Source of the DNA: JAGNLM01 sp964439835
GTDB lineage: Bacteria; Pseudomonadota; Gammaproteobacteria; JAABTG01
Length of the DNA stretch: 64,000 nucleotides
Direction: 5' to 3'
Assembly (NCBI GenBank): GCA_964439835.1
Contig: CAYTPQ010000007.1
Span: forward strand, 29,364-93,363
A program made the position numbers and the translations under genes. Shown here piece after piece: positions 16,788-24,207 of the stretch (position 1 is its first letter; each line of letters starts with the position of its first letter). The notes under the pieces are model-generated. The model searched no databases. It saw only the letters and a list, made by a program, of their open reading frames with translations, and had not been told where the DNA came from.

Positions 16788-17432
16788 ATGCGACGTGTAT
16801 CCTTGGTCCCCCTGTCGGCAGCCCTCGCGCTGTCGCTTGCCCTGCCCGTGTCCGCGACCGCCGGCGAGGTGGACGACGCACAGGGGCTGTGCCAGGACAA
16901 GATCCGCGAGGTCTACGGCGTCAGCAAGCTGCGCGACGTCTGGAGCGAGCAGCTGGGGAACCACAAGTTCCAGGTCCACGGAAAGGTCAAGGCAAACGAC
17001 CAGCTTTATCCGTTCGAGTGCAAGGTCAAGCACGGCCAGGTGCAGTCCTACTCCTACGACGGCCCGCACGACCGCCACGGCGACGACGACAGCGGGAATC
17101 TCGGCAAGGCGGTGGCGATCGGGGCAGGTCTCGCCATCGTCGCCGCCATCGTCGCGTCCCAGGCGGGTGACGGCGACAAGGACGGCACCTCCACCCTGAA
17201 CGTGCAGAAGAGCGTCCTCGAAGACGACTGCCACGACGCGCTGGAGTCGCGCATCCGTTACGAGCGCAACGGCTCGGCTCAGGTTGCCTTGAAACACACC
17301 CAGGTCAACGGCCGCGACCTAAGCGGGGAGGCCAGGGTGAGCTACTACGACGAGAGCCCGAACCGGGGGACCTTTACCTGTCACTTCGACAAGCACGGCC
17401 GGCTGCTCGACAGCAGCTATCAACTCTATTGA
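16788..17432 (+). CDS. exported protein with two Cys-pair domains and a central hydrophobic helix
   Basis: The 214-residue product has a signal peptide (residues 1-26) and two similar halves. The first has Cys35 and Cys78, the second Cys148 and Cys198; each half ends with a C.[VF]..HG pattern (ECKVKHGQVQSYSYD, TCHFDKHGRLLDSSY). The first spacing, 42 residues, equals that in the protein at 8207. A hydrophobic stretch at about 107-125 may anchor the protein. A dyad and -10-like element precede it and GGAG lies before the ATG. The gene for a small lipoprotein follows after 27 bases. Function unknown. Confidence 0.75.
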   Translation: MRRVSLVPLSAALALSLALPVSATAGEVDDAQGLCQDKIREVYGVSKLRDVWSEQLGNHKFQVHGKVKANDQLYPFECKVKHGQVQSYSYDGPHDRHGDDDSGNLGKAVAIGAGLAIVAAIVASQAGDGDKDGTSTLNVQKSVLEDDCHDALESRIRYERNGSAQVALKHTQVNGRDLSGEARVSYYDESPNRGTFTCHFDKHGRLLDSSYQLY

Positions 17433-17459
17433 ACGACGGCAGAGAGGGGAGGTGGAACC

Positions 17460-17693
17460 ATGAAAACGTACGCAGCGGCGCTGGCAGCGCTGGCAGTGGC
17501 GGTGACGGCGGGCTGCTCGGAGCCGCAGCCGCCGGGCCCGGCCGAGAAGGCCGGCAAGCAGATCGACCAGGCAGTCGAGAGGGCGGGCCAGAAGACCGAG
17601 GCTGCCGTCGACAAGGCGAAGGACTACACCAGCGAGAAGCTGAAGGAGGCCGGAAAGGCCATCGAGCGCGCCGGGGAGGACGTCAAGAAGTAG
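17460..17693 (+). CDS. small lipoprotein with amphipathic helical repeats
   Basis: The 77-residue product carries a lipobox (VTAGC, lipidated Cys19) and then a nearly pure Ala/Lys/Glu helical region with repeating units such as GKQIDQAVERAGQKTEAAVD. This is the layout of small outer-membrane or periplasmic stress lipoproteins that look like apolipoprotein helices. GGGGAGG precedes the ATG. It probably shares a transcript with the gene before it and perhaps with the GlsB/YeaQ-type gene after the hexamer repeat. Confidence 0.75.
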   Translation: MKTYAAALAALAVAVTAGCSEPQPPGPAEKAGKQIDQAVERAGQKTEAAVDKAKDYTSEKLKEAGKAIERAGEDVKK

Positions 17694-17730
17694 TCGCGAG
17701 CACGACGTCGGCGGCCGAGAAGGTCGGCCT

Positions 17731-17769
17731 GAGATAGAGATAGAGATAGAGATAGAGATAGAGATAGAG
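17731..17769. repeat. hexanucleotide microsatellite (GAGATA) x6.5
   Basis: Six perfect GAGATA units and a further GAG run from 17731 to 17769 between two genes. The sequence is far lower in GC than the surroundings. It ends 37 bases before the GTG start at 17807. Unit-number changes by slippage would alter spacing upstream of that gene. Confidence 0.95.
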
Positions 17770-17806
17770 TGGGAGAGGGCATGGCCCCCCCAGGGAGGAC
17801 GGAATC

Positions 17807-18058
17807 GTGGATGCACAGAGTCTGATCATCTTTCTTGTCATCGGCGCGGTCGCGGGTTGGCTCGCGGGGATGCTGATGCGGGGCGGCGGCTTCGGCCTGC
17901 TCGGGAACATCGTGATCGGCGTCATCGGCGCGGTCATCGGCGGCTTTCTGTTCGGCCTGCTCGGCATCGCCGCAGGGGGTCTCATTGGCTCCCTGATCAC
18001 GGCCGTGGCCGGAGCGGCGGTGCTGCTGTTTGTCGTCGGCCTGCTGAAGAAGGCCTGA
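17807..18058 (+). CDS. GlsB/YeaQ/YmgE-family membrane protein
   Basis: The 83-residue product has three hydrophobic helices rich in Gly, with the family pattern IIFLVIGAVAGWLAGMLMRG, GLLGNIVIGVIGAVIGGFLF and a final helix ending LLKKA. These small inner-membrane proteins (formerly called transglycosylase-associated) are induced by stress in several bacteria; their mechanism is unknown. The start is GTG 17807, eight bases after GGGAGG. The GAGATA repeat just upstream could influence its expression. Confidence 0.88.
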   Translation: MDAQSLIIFLVIGAVAGWLAGMLMRGGGFGLLGNIVIGVIGAVIGGFLFGLLGIAAGGLIGSLITAVAGAAVLLFVVGLLKKA

Positions 18059-18064
18059 CCGCGA

Positions 18065-18475
18065 GTGGCCCGTGAGCCGTCGGCACTGCGCCGGGCGCCG
18101 GGCCCTCTTGCGGCCCTGGCGATGGCGCTCGGCGCCTGCGCGGCGTTGGCCGACGCCGACGGGCCGGACTTCTACGCCGTGCGGGGTGTCGCCCAGGGCG
18201 ACGTCCTCAACATCCGCGCCGAGCCCGACCCCCACGCGCACAAGGTCGGGGCGATCCCGCCCGACGGCACCTGCATCCGCAATCTGGGCTGCAAGGGTGG
18301 GCTGACCTTTCGCGAGTTCACCGAGCTGTCGCCCGCGGAGAAGGAGAGGCGCGAGCGCGAGAACCCGCGCTGGTGCAGGATCGAGTACCGGGGCGTCACC
18401 GGCTGGGTCGCGGGGCGCTACCTGGCCGAGGGCGAATGCCGCACCACGAGCGAACATAGGAGACCATTGCCATGA
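18065..18475 (+). CDS. exported SH3-like (SH3b) domain protein
   Basis: The 136-residue product has an N-terminal hydrophobic signal region ending near ALADADG. A bacterial SH3 domain follows at about 38-125: the strand VAQGDVLNIRAEPDPHAHKV is the canonical opening and WCRIEYRGVTGWVAGRYLAE the canonical close. Two extra Cys (IRNLGC, GTCI) and a charged insert interrupt it. SH3b domains usually bind peptidoglycan peptides or metal ions in the periplasm. The start GTG 18065 lies seven bases after the previous stop and the gene overlaps the next by four bases, so it belongs to the same operon. Confidence 0.8.
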   Translation: MAREPSALRRAPGPLAALAMALGACAALADADGPDFYAVRGVAQGDVLNIRAEPDPHAHKVGAIPPDGTCIRNLGCKGGLTFREFTELSPAEKERRERENPRWCRIEYRGVTGWVAGRYLAEGECRTTSEHRRPLP

Positions 18476-18507
18476 CCAAGAGAATTGCCATGACCAAGGG
18501 AATTGCC
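18466..18507 (+). repeat. 18-bp tandem repeat duplicating a start codon
   Basis: ATTGCCATGACCAAGAGA is followed at once by the same 18 bases with one change and a third partial copy (ATTGCC). It duplicates the start region of the next gene in frame, giving MTKRIA then MTKGIA. Confidence 0.9.
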
Positions 18508-18909
18508 ATCCTCGGCGCGACTGCGCTCATGCTCGCGGGCTGCGTGGTGGTGCCGCCCGGCGACAGCGGGGCCGGCTCGCACTCGGGCTCCAGACACCAC
18601 GACGCGAAGGTCGCCGGCACTGATTACCACGCAACCGGCAACATCCCCTGCTCGATGGGCGGCGGGCAGCCGAGCGGCTCCTGCTACTTCGGCGTGAAGC
18701 GCGAGGGCGGTGGCTCCGGGATGGTCACGGTGACCAAGCCGGACGGCCGCACGCGGACGATCTTCTTCGAGAATGGTCGGGCAACCGGCGCCGACGTCAG
18801 CCAGGCCGACCCCGGAAAGTTCAGCGCCGCCCGGAGGGGCGACACGACCATCGTCAACATCGGCCAGGAGCGGTACGAGATTTTCGACGCCGTGATATTC
18901 GGCGGCTGA
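18472..18909 (+). CDS. small lipoprotein, short paralogue of the protein at 13907
   Basis: The 145-residue product has a lipobox (LMLAGC, Cys24) and then the domain shared with the protein at 13907: HDAKVAGTDYHAT, IPCSMGGGQP, GGGSGMVTVTKPDGRTRTIF, ADPGKFSA and ERYEIFDAVIFGG. Compared with that paralogue it lacks the extra N-terminal domain and is lipid-anchored rather than soluble. AGGAG stands nine bases before ATG 18472; a second in-frame ATG at 18490 arises from an 18-bp tandem repeat. It overlaps the SH3b gene by four bases. Function unknown. Confidence 0.78.
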   Translation: MTKRIAMTKGIAILGATALMLAGCVVVPPGDSGAGSHSGSRHHDAKVAGTDYHATGNIPCSMGGGQPSGSCYFGVKREGGGSGMVTVTKPDGRTRTIFFENGRATGADVSQADPGKFSAARRGDTTIVNIGQERYEIFDAVIFGG

Positions 18910-18987
18910 TAGCGTAACGGCGGCAGCGGGCTCGCCCCTGTCGCTCTTTCCCCAGGCGATGAGCCTCGCTTTCCGAGGTAGCGAAAA

Positions 18988-19299
18988 ATGAAGAGCTTCC
19001 TGCTGGTCGTGGCCGGCGTCGTGCTCGGGGCCCTGGCGATGTTTCTGCTGATGCCCGCCGCGGTGGGCGTCGGCGCCGGGGTGGGTATCGTGACGGGTCT
19101 GAAGGCCGGCGCCTGCCTGACGGTCGAGGCCGCCAAGGAGCGCGGCTTCATCACGAGCGCGCAGGTCGGCGAGGTGCTGCGCGCCGCGGGCGAGCAGATC
19201 GCGTCTTCGGTGCAGGGTGCGGAGAAGCCCGCCCTTGCCGGGGGCGACGCGGAGTGCGCGAAGCTCGTCGCCGATCTGAAGAAGGCGCCCGCAAAGTAA
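18988..19299 (+). CDS. small membrane-anchored protein, function unknown
   Basis: The 103-residue product has one long hydrophobic N-terminal segment (residues 4-40, including a Gly/Val-rich part VGVGAGVGIVTG) and a soluble tail with two Cys (GACLTVEA, DAECAKLV). The hydrophobic segment is long enough for a hairpin of two helices. GAGG precedes the ATG. It follows the lipoprotein gene on the same strand after 78 bases. No family is recognised. Confidence 0.65.
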   Translation: MKSFLLVVAGVVLGALAMFLLMPAAVGVGAGVGIVTGLKAGACLTVEAAKERGFITSAQVGEVLRAAGEQIASSVQGAEKPALAGGDAECAKLVADLKKAPAK

Positions 19300-19404
19300 C
19301 GCCTCGGGCCGTTAGGTTCGGCCTGTCGGGCGGCCGCTGTCCGGCCGTTCCCGGAAGGACGATCGTGACCGGTCGGTGCGGGGCGTCAGGGTGAGGTCAG
19401 GCGC

Positions 19405-20223
19405 GTGTTCTACTGGATCTACGACATCCCCACGGCGCAGCTCGCACTCCTGATCGCGGGGACGTTCGTCGGTTTCTTCTGGGTCGGCAGCATCGTCATC
19501 CGGCCGATCCTCCGCGCCTTCGTCCGCGGCCGATCGAGCACCAACGACATCGTCGGCTACGTCCTGTCCTGCTTCGGCGTGTTCTACGGCCTGTTGCTCG
19601 GCCTCATCGCCGTAGCCGCGTACCAGAACCTCAACCGGGCCGAGGAGAACGTCGCGCGGGAGGCGGTGGCGCTCACCGCGGTCTTCCAGGACCTCTCGGC
19701 CTATCCGGACCCCCTCGCCCAGGAGCTGCGGGCAGCCCTTCGCGACTACTGCGCTTTCGTCATCGAGACGGCGTGGCCTCTGCAACGCGAGGGCATCGTC
19801 TCGGCGGAGGGGATCCGGAAGGTCCTCGCGTTACGCGACCGCCTGCGCACGTTCGAGCCGCAGAGCCTGAGTCAGGCCGTCTTCCATGCGGAGACCCTGC
19901 GCCAGTTCGACGCCTTCTACGAGGCGCGCCGCACCCGGCTTCACGATGTGCACAGCGGGATCCCGGCAGTGATGTGGTACGTCGTGATCGTGGGCGCCGT
20001 GATGAACCTGGCGATCGTCTGGATGTTCGACGTGCGGTTGCTGACCCAGCTGGCCCTCGGCGGGATGCTGGCCTTCTTCATGGGCACCATGATCTTCCTG
20101 ATTGCCGCTATGGATAACCCCTACCGGGGCGAGGTCAGCGTGACTCCCGACGCCTTCCGGGAGGCATACGCGATCATGGCCGGCGAGGCCGGCGCGTCGC
20201 CCCCGCGCGAGCCCGGCCGCTGA
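19405..20223 (+). CDS. DUF4239-family membrane protein (bestrophin-like)
   Basis: The 272-residue product has helices at about 10-35 and 50-75 in the N-terminal half and a closely spaced pair near residues 190-240. The centre is helical and soluble (NRAEENVAREAVALTAVFQD). The arrangement and the motif NLNRAEENVAREA fit DUF4239 proteins, which resemble bestrophin channels; the transport role in bacteria is not established. It begins with GTG 19405 after GTGAGG. The neighbouring genes are also poorly characterised membrane or envelope proteins. Confidence 0.78.
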   Translation: MFYWIYDIPTAQLALLIAGTFVGFFWVGSIVIRPILRAFVRGRSSTNDIVGYVLSCFGVFYGLLLGLIAVAAYQNLNRAEENVAREAVALTAVFQDLSAYPDPLAQELRAALRDYCAFVIETAWPLQREGIVSAEGIRKVLALRDRLRTFEPQSLSQAVFHAETLRQFDAFYEARRTRLHDVHSGIPAVMWYVVIVGAVMNLAIVWMFDVRLLTQLALGGMLAFFMGTMIFLIAAMDNPYRGEVSVTPDAFREAYAIMAGEAGASPPREPGR

Positions 20224-20336
20224 GGTGGGGAGGGTGATGGCTCGGGCTGAGGGGTGCGGTTGATCGACGGCGAGGAGCGCCCGGAAGGTTTCGGCGGCTG
20301 CGCGTTCCCGAGGCAGGGGCACTGCCGGGAGAGGTC

Positions 20337-21029
20337 ATGGCCGAGTTCGAGGTTCAGAAGCTGGAGGGCATGCAGTACGTGGAGATCCACCTCCACGACG
20401 AGATGGTGCGTGCCGAGGCCGGGGCGCTGAACTATCTGACCGGCGACATCACCATCTATTCCTCTCTGGTCCCGTCGCTGGGCACGGTGATCAAGTCGCT
20501 GCTCGCCGACGAGGCGATCTACCGGCCGGCCTACACCGGCACCGGGGTGATCACCCTGGAGTCCTCCCTGGGTGGCTATCACGTCATCGAGCTGCGGGGC
20601 GAGACCTGGTTCCTGGAGCGCGGGGCCTACTGGGCCTCGGACGGCGCGGTGGACGTCAGCTTCCACCGCGAGCGGATCCTCACCTCGCTCAAATTGGGCG
20701 AAGGTCCCATCTATCTGCGGACGCGGGTGAGCGGCCGCGGGAAGGTGGCGTTGACCACCCGGGGGCCGGTCAAGGAGATCACCCTGGAGAGCGGTCAGTG
20801 CATGGTCGCGGAAGGCCGCGCGGTGATTGCCCGGAGCTCGGAGGTGGCTTTCCGGTTGAAGCGACCGACCGAGAACCTGCTCGGCCGGATCACCGCGGGC
20901 GAAGGCTGGTGGGTGCCGGTGTACGAAGGACCGGGGAGGATCCTGCTCAACCCCAGACCGTACTGGCGCTACTGGGTCATGGTGGAGAAGCGGGGGGAGG
21001 TGGATCGGCCGTCGAGGGCGACGTTCTGA
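20337..21029 (+). CDS. AIM24-family protein
   Basis: The 230-residue product is almost entirely beta-structured, with the sequence features of the AIM24 fold: MQYVEIHLHDEMVRAEAGAL near the start, a repeated pattern of GE..FLERGAYWAS and GRGKVALTTRGPVKEI, and a final VVIARSSEV-type strand. AIM24 proteins form a compact beta-sandwich; bacterial members have no clear role but often occur with stress or membrane-repair genes. There is no signal peptide. It stands alone on this strand, convergent with the DUF3597 gene 30 bases later. Confidence 0.82.
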   Translation: MAEFEVQKLEGMQYVEIHLHDEMVRAEAGALNYLTGDITIYSSLVPSLGTVIKSLLADEAIYRPAYTGTGVITLESSLGGYHVIELRGETWFLERGAYWASDGAVDVSFHRERILTSLKLGEGPIYLRTRVSGRGKVALTTRGPVKEITLESGQCMVAEGRAVIARSSEVAFRLKRPTENLLGRITAGEGWWVPVYEGPGRILLNPRPYWRYWVMVEKRGEVDRPSRATF

Positions 21030-21058
21030 GCCTCGCCGTCGATCCACCACCGCCGGGC

Positions 21059-21460
21059 TCAGTCGAGGAGCTCCTTCGGCACGTTGCCGCCGTTGTCGGC
21101 GAGCTTCTGCAACACCGTCTTGTGCAGCCACATGTTCATCTGCGCGGAATCACCCATCCGCTCGGCGGGGCAGCCGAGCTCCGTGGCGAGCGCCTTGCGG
21201 GCTTCGTAGCTGTTGTCGATGTCGAGCAGCCGCAGCAGGTCGGCGATCGAGCGCTTCCAGTTGAGCTTCTGCGGATGCGCTGCGGCGAGCGCTTCCAGCT
21301 TGGCGACCACGTCAACGACCGAAATGGCCGTCGGCGGTGGTGCGGCGGGCGCCCCGCCTGCAGGCGGCTGGCTCGCGGTGGCGGCGGCCGGGGCCGTGGC
21401 ACCGGTCTCGGCCCTGGCCTCGAATCCCAGCTTCTCGAGAATCGTAGCGAAGAAACTCAT
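21059..21460 (-). CDS. DUF3597-domain protein
   Basis: The 133-residue product begins MSFFATILEKLGF, followed by a low-complexity Ala/Pro linker (about 16-46) and the DUF3597 domain with DVVAKLEALAAAHPQKLNWK, SIADLLRLLDIDNSYEARK and a C-terminal NMWLHKTVLQKLADNGG. The family is small, soluble and widespread in proteobacteria; its function is not known. Its ends match the family, so the gene appears intact. It is transcribed towards the AIM24 gene. Confidence 0.88.
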   Translation of the reverse strand: MSFFATILEKLGFEARAETGATAPAAATASQPPAGGAPAAPPPTAISVVDVVAKLEALAAAHPQKLNWKRSIADLLRLLDIDNSYEARKALATELGCPAERMGDSAQMNMWLHKTVLQKLADNGGNVPKELLD

Positions 21461-21679
21461 GTGCGTGTCCTCTCGATGGATGATGGCGGAACGGGGTTTG
21501 TACCACCCGCCTCCTGGAAAGTCATGTCGGGAGAAATGGGACGACGAGTCGTCAGCGAGTCGACGTTCGGGGACACTGATGGCCGGCGGCGAAGTCGGGG
21601 GGCGGACGCTGATCTTGATTGCGCGGGCTCTGGTAGACTCCCCAGACTTCTCTGGCACCAAGGCTGTCATTCAGACCGC

Positions 21680-23122
21680 ATGCACCACTTCGCTCGTCCC
21701 CTGAGTATTTCTCTGCTCGCCTCCCTCTCCCTGACGGCGCTCGCGACGGACAAGGTCGTCGGCGACCGCCACACCTTCACCTCGCCGAACGGCGTCACCG
21801 AGACCTGCGTGGCCCTCACGAAGATGCCGGGCGGGGTGTATTCGGCCGATGACCGGGCGCAGGAGAGCGCGCTCTGCGCCCTCGACATCTACGACCGGCA
21901 CGTCGCGCTGTGTCCGAAGCTCAAGAGCACGAGCCCGGGGACCTTCGTGTACGAGCTGAGGAAAGGACCGTTCGCCGGCGACCAGCAGGGCTTCGAGGCG
22001 AAGGTCTGCCCGCGCGGCGACATCGTGGTGCCGGAGGCCGACGGGCCACCGGCCGGGTTCAAGGTCACGATGAACGCGAAGGGCACGAGCGGCACCTTCG
22101 CGACCGCCTCACTCCTCTATTATCACTTCGCGCGCTATCTCGACGCCTCGGTACGCGTGCCGGTCAGCGTCTACCGCAGCATCGACCGCAAGGCCCACGA
22201 GCAGCGGGTGACCCAGCGCGGCCTCGCCCTCTCGGCGGGCAAGAAGCCGCTGGCGATGAACCACGCCGCCTGGCAGGCGCTCGACGCAGTGGAGAAGAGC
22301 CCGGCCTCCTACCCCGAGACGGACGAGCTGTTCACGGCCGACCGCACCCGCGTGCAGGGCGTGCTGCAGCACGTGCGCGGCAAGCGCTACGGGCCGGAGC
22401 TGAACGGCACGCGCAAGTCGGGCTGGGGCGAGGGGCAGAACCGCGACTTCCAGGAGACCGCGCCGTTCCTGGCCCTGCGCAGTGAGAAGCCTCTGGAGGA
22501 GGCCATCGCCGAGGGCCTGGCGAAGGCGCAACGCGACCCCACGCTGAAGGCGGCGATGAAGGGCGGTGTCTCTGCCGAGCAGATGGCGTACTGGATGCAG
22601 GACCTCACCGAGATCACGCTGCTCGACTACATCTTCAGCCAGCAGGACCGGGTCGGGAACATCGACTACGTGGCGTACTGGCACTGGGCGGAGGAGGGCG
22701 GGGTACGGCTCGCCGAGGCTGGGGACGCGGGTCCGCCGGCCGCCGCTGCTGGCCGTAATCCGCAGCTCATCCGGCGCACCTGGCTGAACGACAACGACGC
22801 CGGCGGCAAGCTCAAGTACGCCAACTTCACCAAGAAGACCGGCATGCTGGAAAAGATCCGCCACTACAACCCCGAGACCTACCGCCGCCTGATCGCCCTG
22901 GACAGCGACTTCGCGGCGAAGGGCAAGCTCTACGCCCACCTGCGTGACAGCTTCGGGCTGACCGACGCCCAGCTCGGCCAGGCAGTCGCGGCGACGCGCG
23001 AGGCCGCCGCGACCCTGCGCGCCACCTGCCAGGCGGGCCGGCTGCGCTTCGACCTGGACCCCGACGCCTTCCTGGCGACCGGGAAGGCGGTGGCGCACAA
23101 GGTCAACTGCGAGAAACCCTGA
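21680..23122 (+). CDS. exported protein with atypical-kinase-like motifs
   Basis: The 480-residue product has a signal peptide (MHHFARPLSISLLASLSLTA, cut near ALA-TD), several Cys in the first 100 residues and a central region suggestive of the FAM20/PI3-4-kinase fold. I see a possible beta-3 Lys strand (PAGFKVTMNAKGTS), the helix-strand pair LLYYHFARYLDASVRVPVSV, a catalytic-loop-like LLDYIFSQQDRVGNID at about 312-327 and a metal-site-like LNDNDAGG at about 368. Exported kinases of this kind phosphorylate secreted proteins in eukaryotes; bacterial examples are little studied. Kinase activity is inference from motif order only. The exported metallophosphoesterase gene starts four bases later. 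Confidence 0.6.
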   Translation: MHHFARPLSISLLASLSLTALATDKVVGDRHTFTSPNGVTETCVALTKMPGGVYSADDRAQESALCALDIYDRHVALCPKLKSTSPGTFVYELRKGPFAGDQQGFEAKVCPRGDIVVPEADGPPAGFKVTMNAKGTSGTFATASLLYYHFARYLDASVRVPVSVYRSIDRKAHEQRVTQRGLALSAGKKPLAMNHAAWQALDAVEKSPASYPETDELFTADRTRVQGVLQHVRGKRYGPELNGTRKSGWGEGQNRDFQETAPFLALRSEKPLEEAIAEGLAKAQRDPTLKAAMKGGVSAEQMAYWMQDLTEITLLDYIFSQQDRVGNIDYVAYWHWAEEGGVRLAEAGDAGPPAAAAGRNPQLIRRTWLNDNDAGGKLKYANFTKKTGMLEKIRHYNPETYRRLIALDSDFAAKGKLYAHLRDSFGLTDAQLGQAVAATREAAATLRATCQAGRLRFDLDPDAFLATGKAVAHKVNCEKP

Positions 23123-23125
23123 CGG

Positions 23126-24157
23126 GTGGCCGAGGTGCTGGTCAGCCGCCCCCTCCGGAGCTCATCCATCGCGCTCGCGCTGCTGGCCGCGCTCCTGCTG
23201 CTCGCGGGCGCCGCTCGCGCGGCAGCCCCGCCGCTGCGGGTCGCGGTGATATCGGATCTCAACGGCGACTATGGCTCGACTGAGTATGAGTCCACGGTCG
23301 ACGGCGCGGTGCGGCGGATCCTGGCGCTGAGGCCGGACCTGGTCATCAGCACGGGCGACATGGTCGCCGGGCAGCGCCGGCCGCACCTGACGCGGGCCGA
23401 GGTCGAGGCCATGTGGCGGGCGTTTCACGGCCACGTGAGCGAGCCGCTTGCGAAGGCCGGCATTCCGCTCGCTGTCACACCCGGCAATCACGACGGCTCG
23501 GCCTACCCCGGCTTCGAGCTCGAGCGCCACATCTACGGTGAGCAGTGGCAGGCGCGAAGGCCGGCCGTGGCGTTCGTGGACGCCGACCACTACCCCTACT
23601 ACTACGCCTTTGCGGTCGCGGACGTGCTGTTCGTGTCGCTCGACGCCACCACGCTCGGCGAGCTGGCGCCGGAGCAGATGGCCTGGCTGCGGGAGCTGCT
23701 CTCCCGACAGGGCGGGGGCTACCGGCAGCGCATCGTGTTCAGCCACGTGCCGCTGTGGCCGTTCACGCAGGGGCGGGAGCGGGAGTTCATCGGCGACCCG
23801 GCGCTCGAGCAGCTGCTGCGGGACGCGCGCGTCGACCTGTACCTGAGCGGCCACCACCACGCCTTCTACCCGGGCCACAAGGGCGGCATCCATCTTGTCA
23901 GCCAGTCCTGCGTGGGCGCCGGGCCACGCCGGCTCATCGGCAGCGCCGAGCGCTCTGCGCGCAGCATCACCCTGATCGAGATCGACGGCGCAGGTCTGCG
24001 GGTCGCCGCCCTACAGGCCCCCGACTTCACCCGGCCCATCGACTGGGCCACCCTGCCGGCGCGCATCCGCTCCCGGGCCGCGGAGCTGATCCGCGCGGAC
24101 CTGGCGGAGCGGCGGTTGGAGCCGCTCACGGTGCAGGGCGCCGCCGCGGCCCGGTAG
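23126..24157 (+). CDS. exported calcineurin-like metallophosphoesterase
   Basis: The 343-residue product has a signal peptide ending near ARA-AA and then the five metal-site blocks of the calcineurin-like fold in order: VISDLNGDYGS (the usual D-x-H has N-x-D here), STGDMVAG, TPGNHDG, FSHVPLWP and LSGHHHAFY. Such enzymes hydrolyse phosphomonoesters or diesters with two metal ions. The unusual first block, without its His, occurs in a subgroup of periplasmic members as far as I recall. GTG 23126 starts the gene four bases after the preceding kinase-like gene, so the two are almost certainly co-translated. Confidence 0.87.
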   Translation: MAEVLVSRPLRSSSIALALLAALLLLAGAARAAAPPLRVAVISDLNGDYGSTEYESTVDGAVRRILALRPDLVISTGDMVAGQRRPHLTRAEVEAMWRAFHGHVSEPLAKAGIPLAVTPGNHDGSAYPGFELERHIYGEQWQARRPAVAFVDADHYPYYYAFAVADVLFVSLDATTLGELAPEQMAWLRELLSRQGGGYRQRIVFSHVPLWPFTQGREREFIGDPALEQLLRDARVDLYLSGHHHAFYPGHKGGIHLVSQSCVGAGPRRLIGSAERSARSITLIEIDGAGLRVAALQAPDFTRPIDWATLPARIRSRAAELIRADLAERRLEPLTVQGAAAAR

Positions 24158-24207
24158 CCGGGATCCCTTCGGCGCCCTTCGACAACCGCCCGTGGAGACG
24201 CAAGCGC

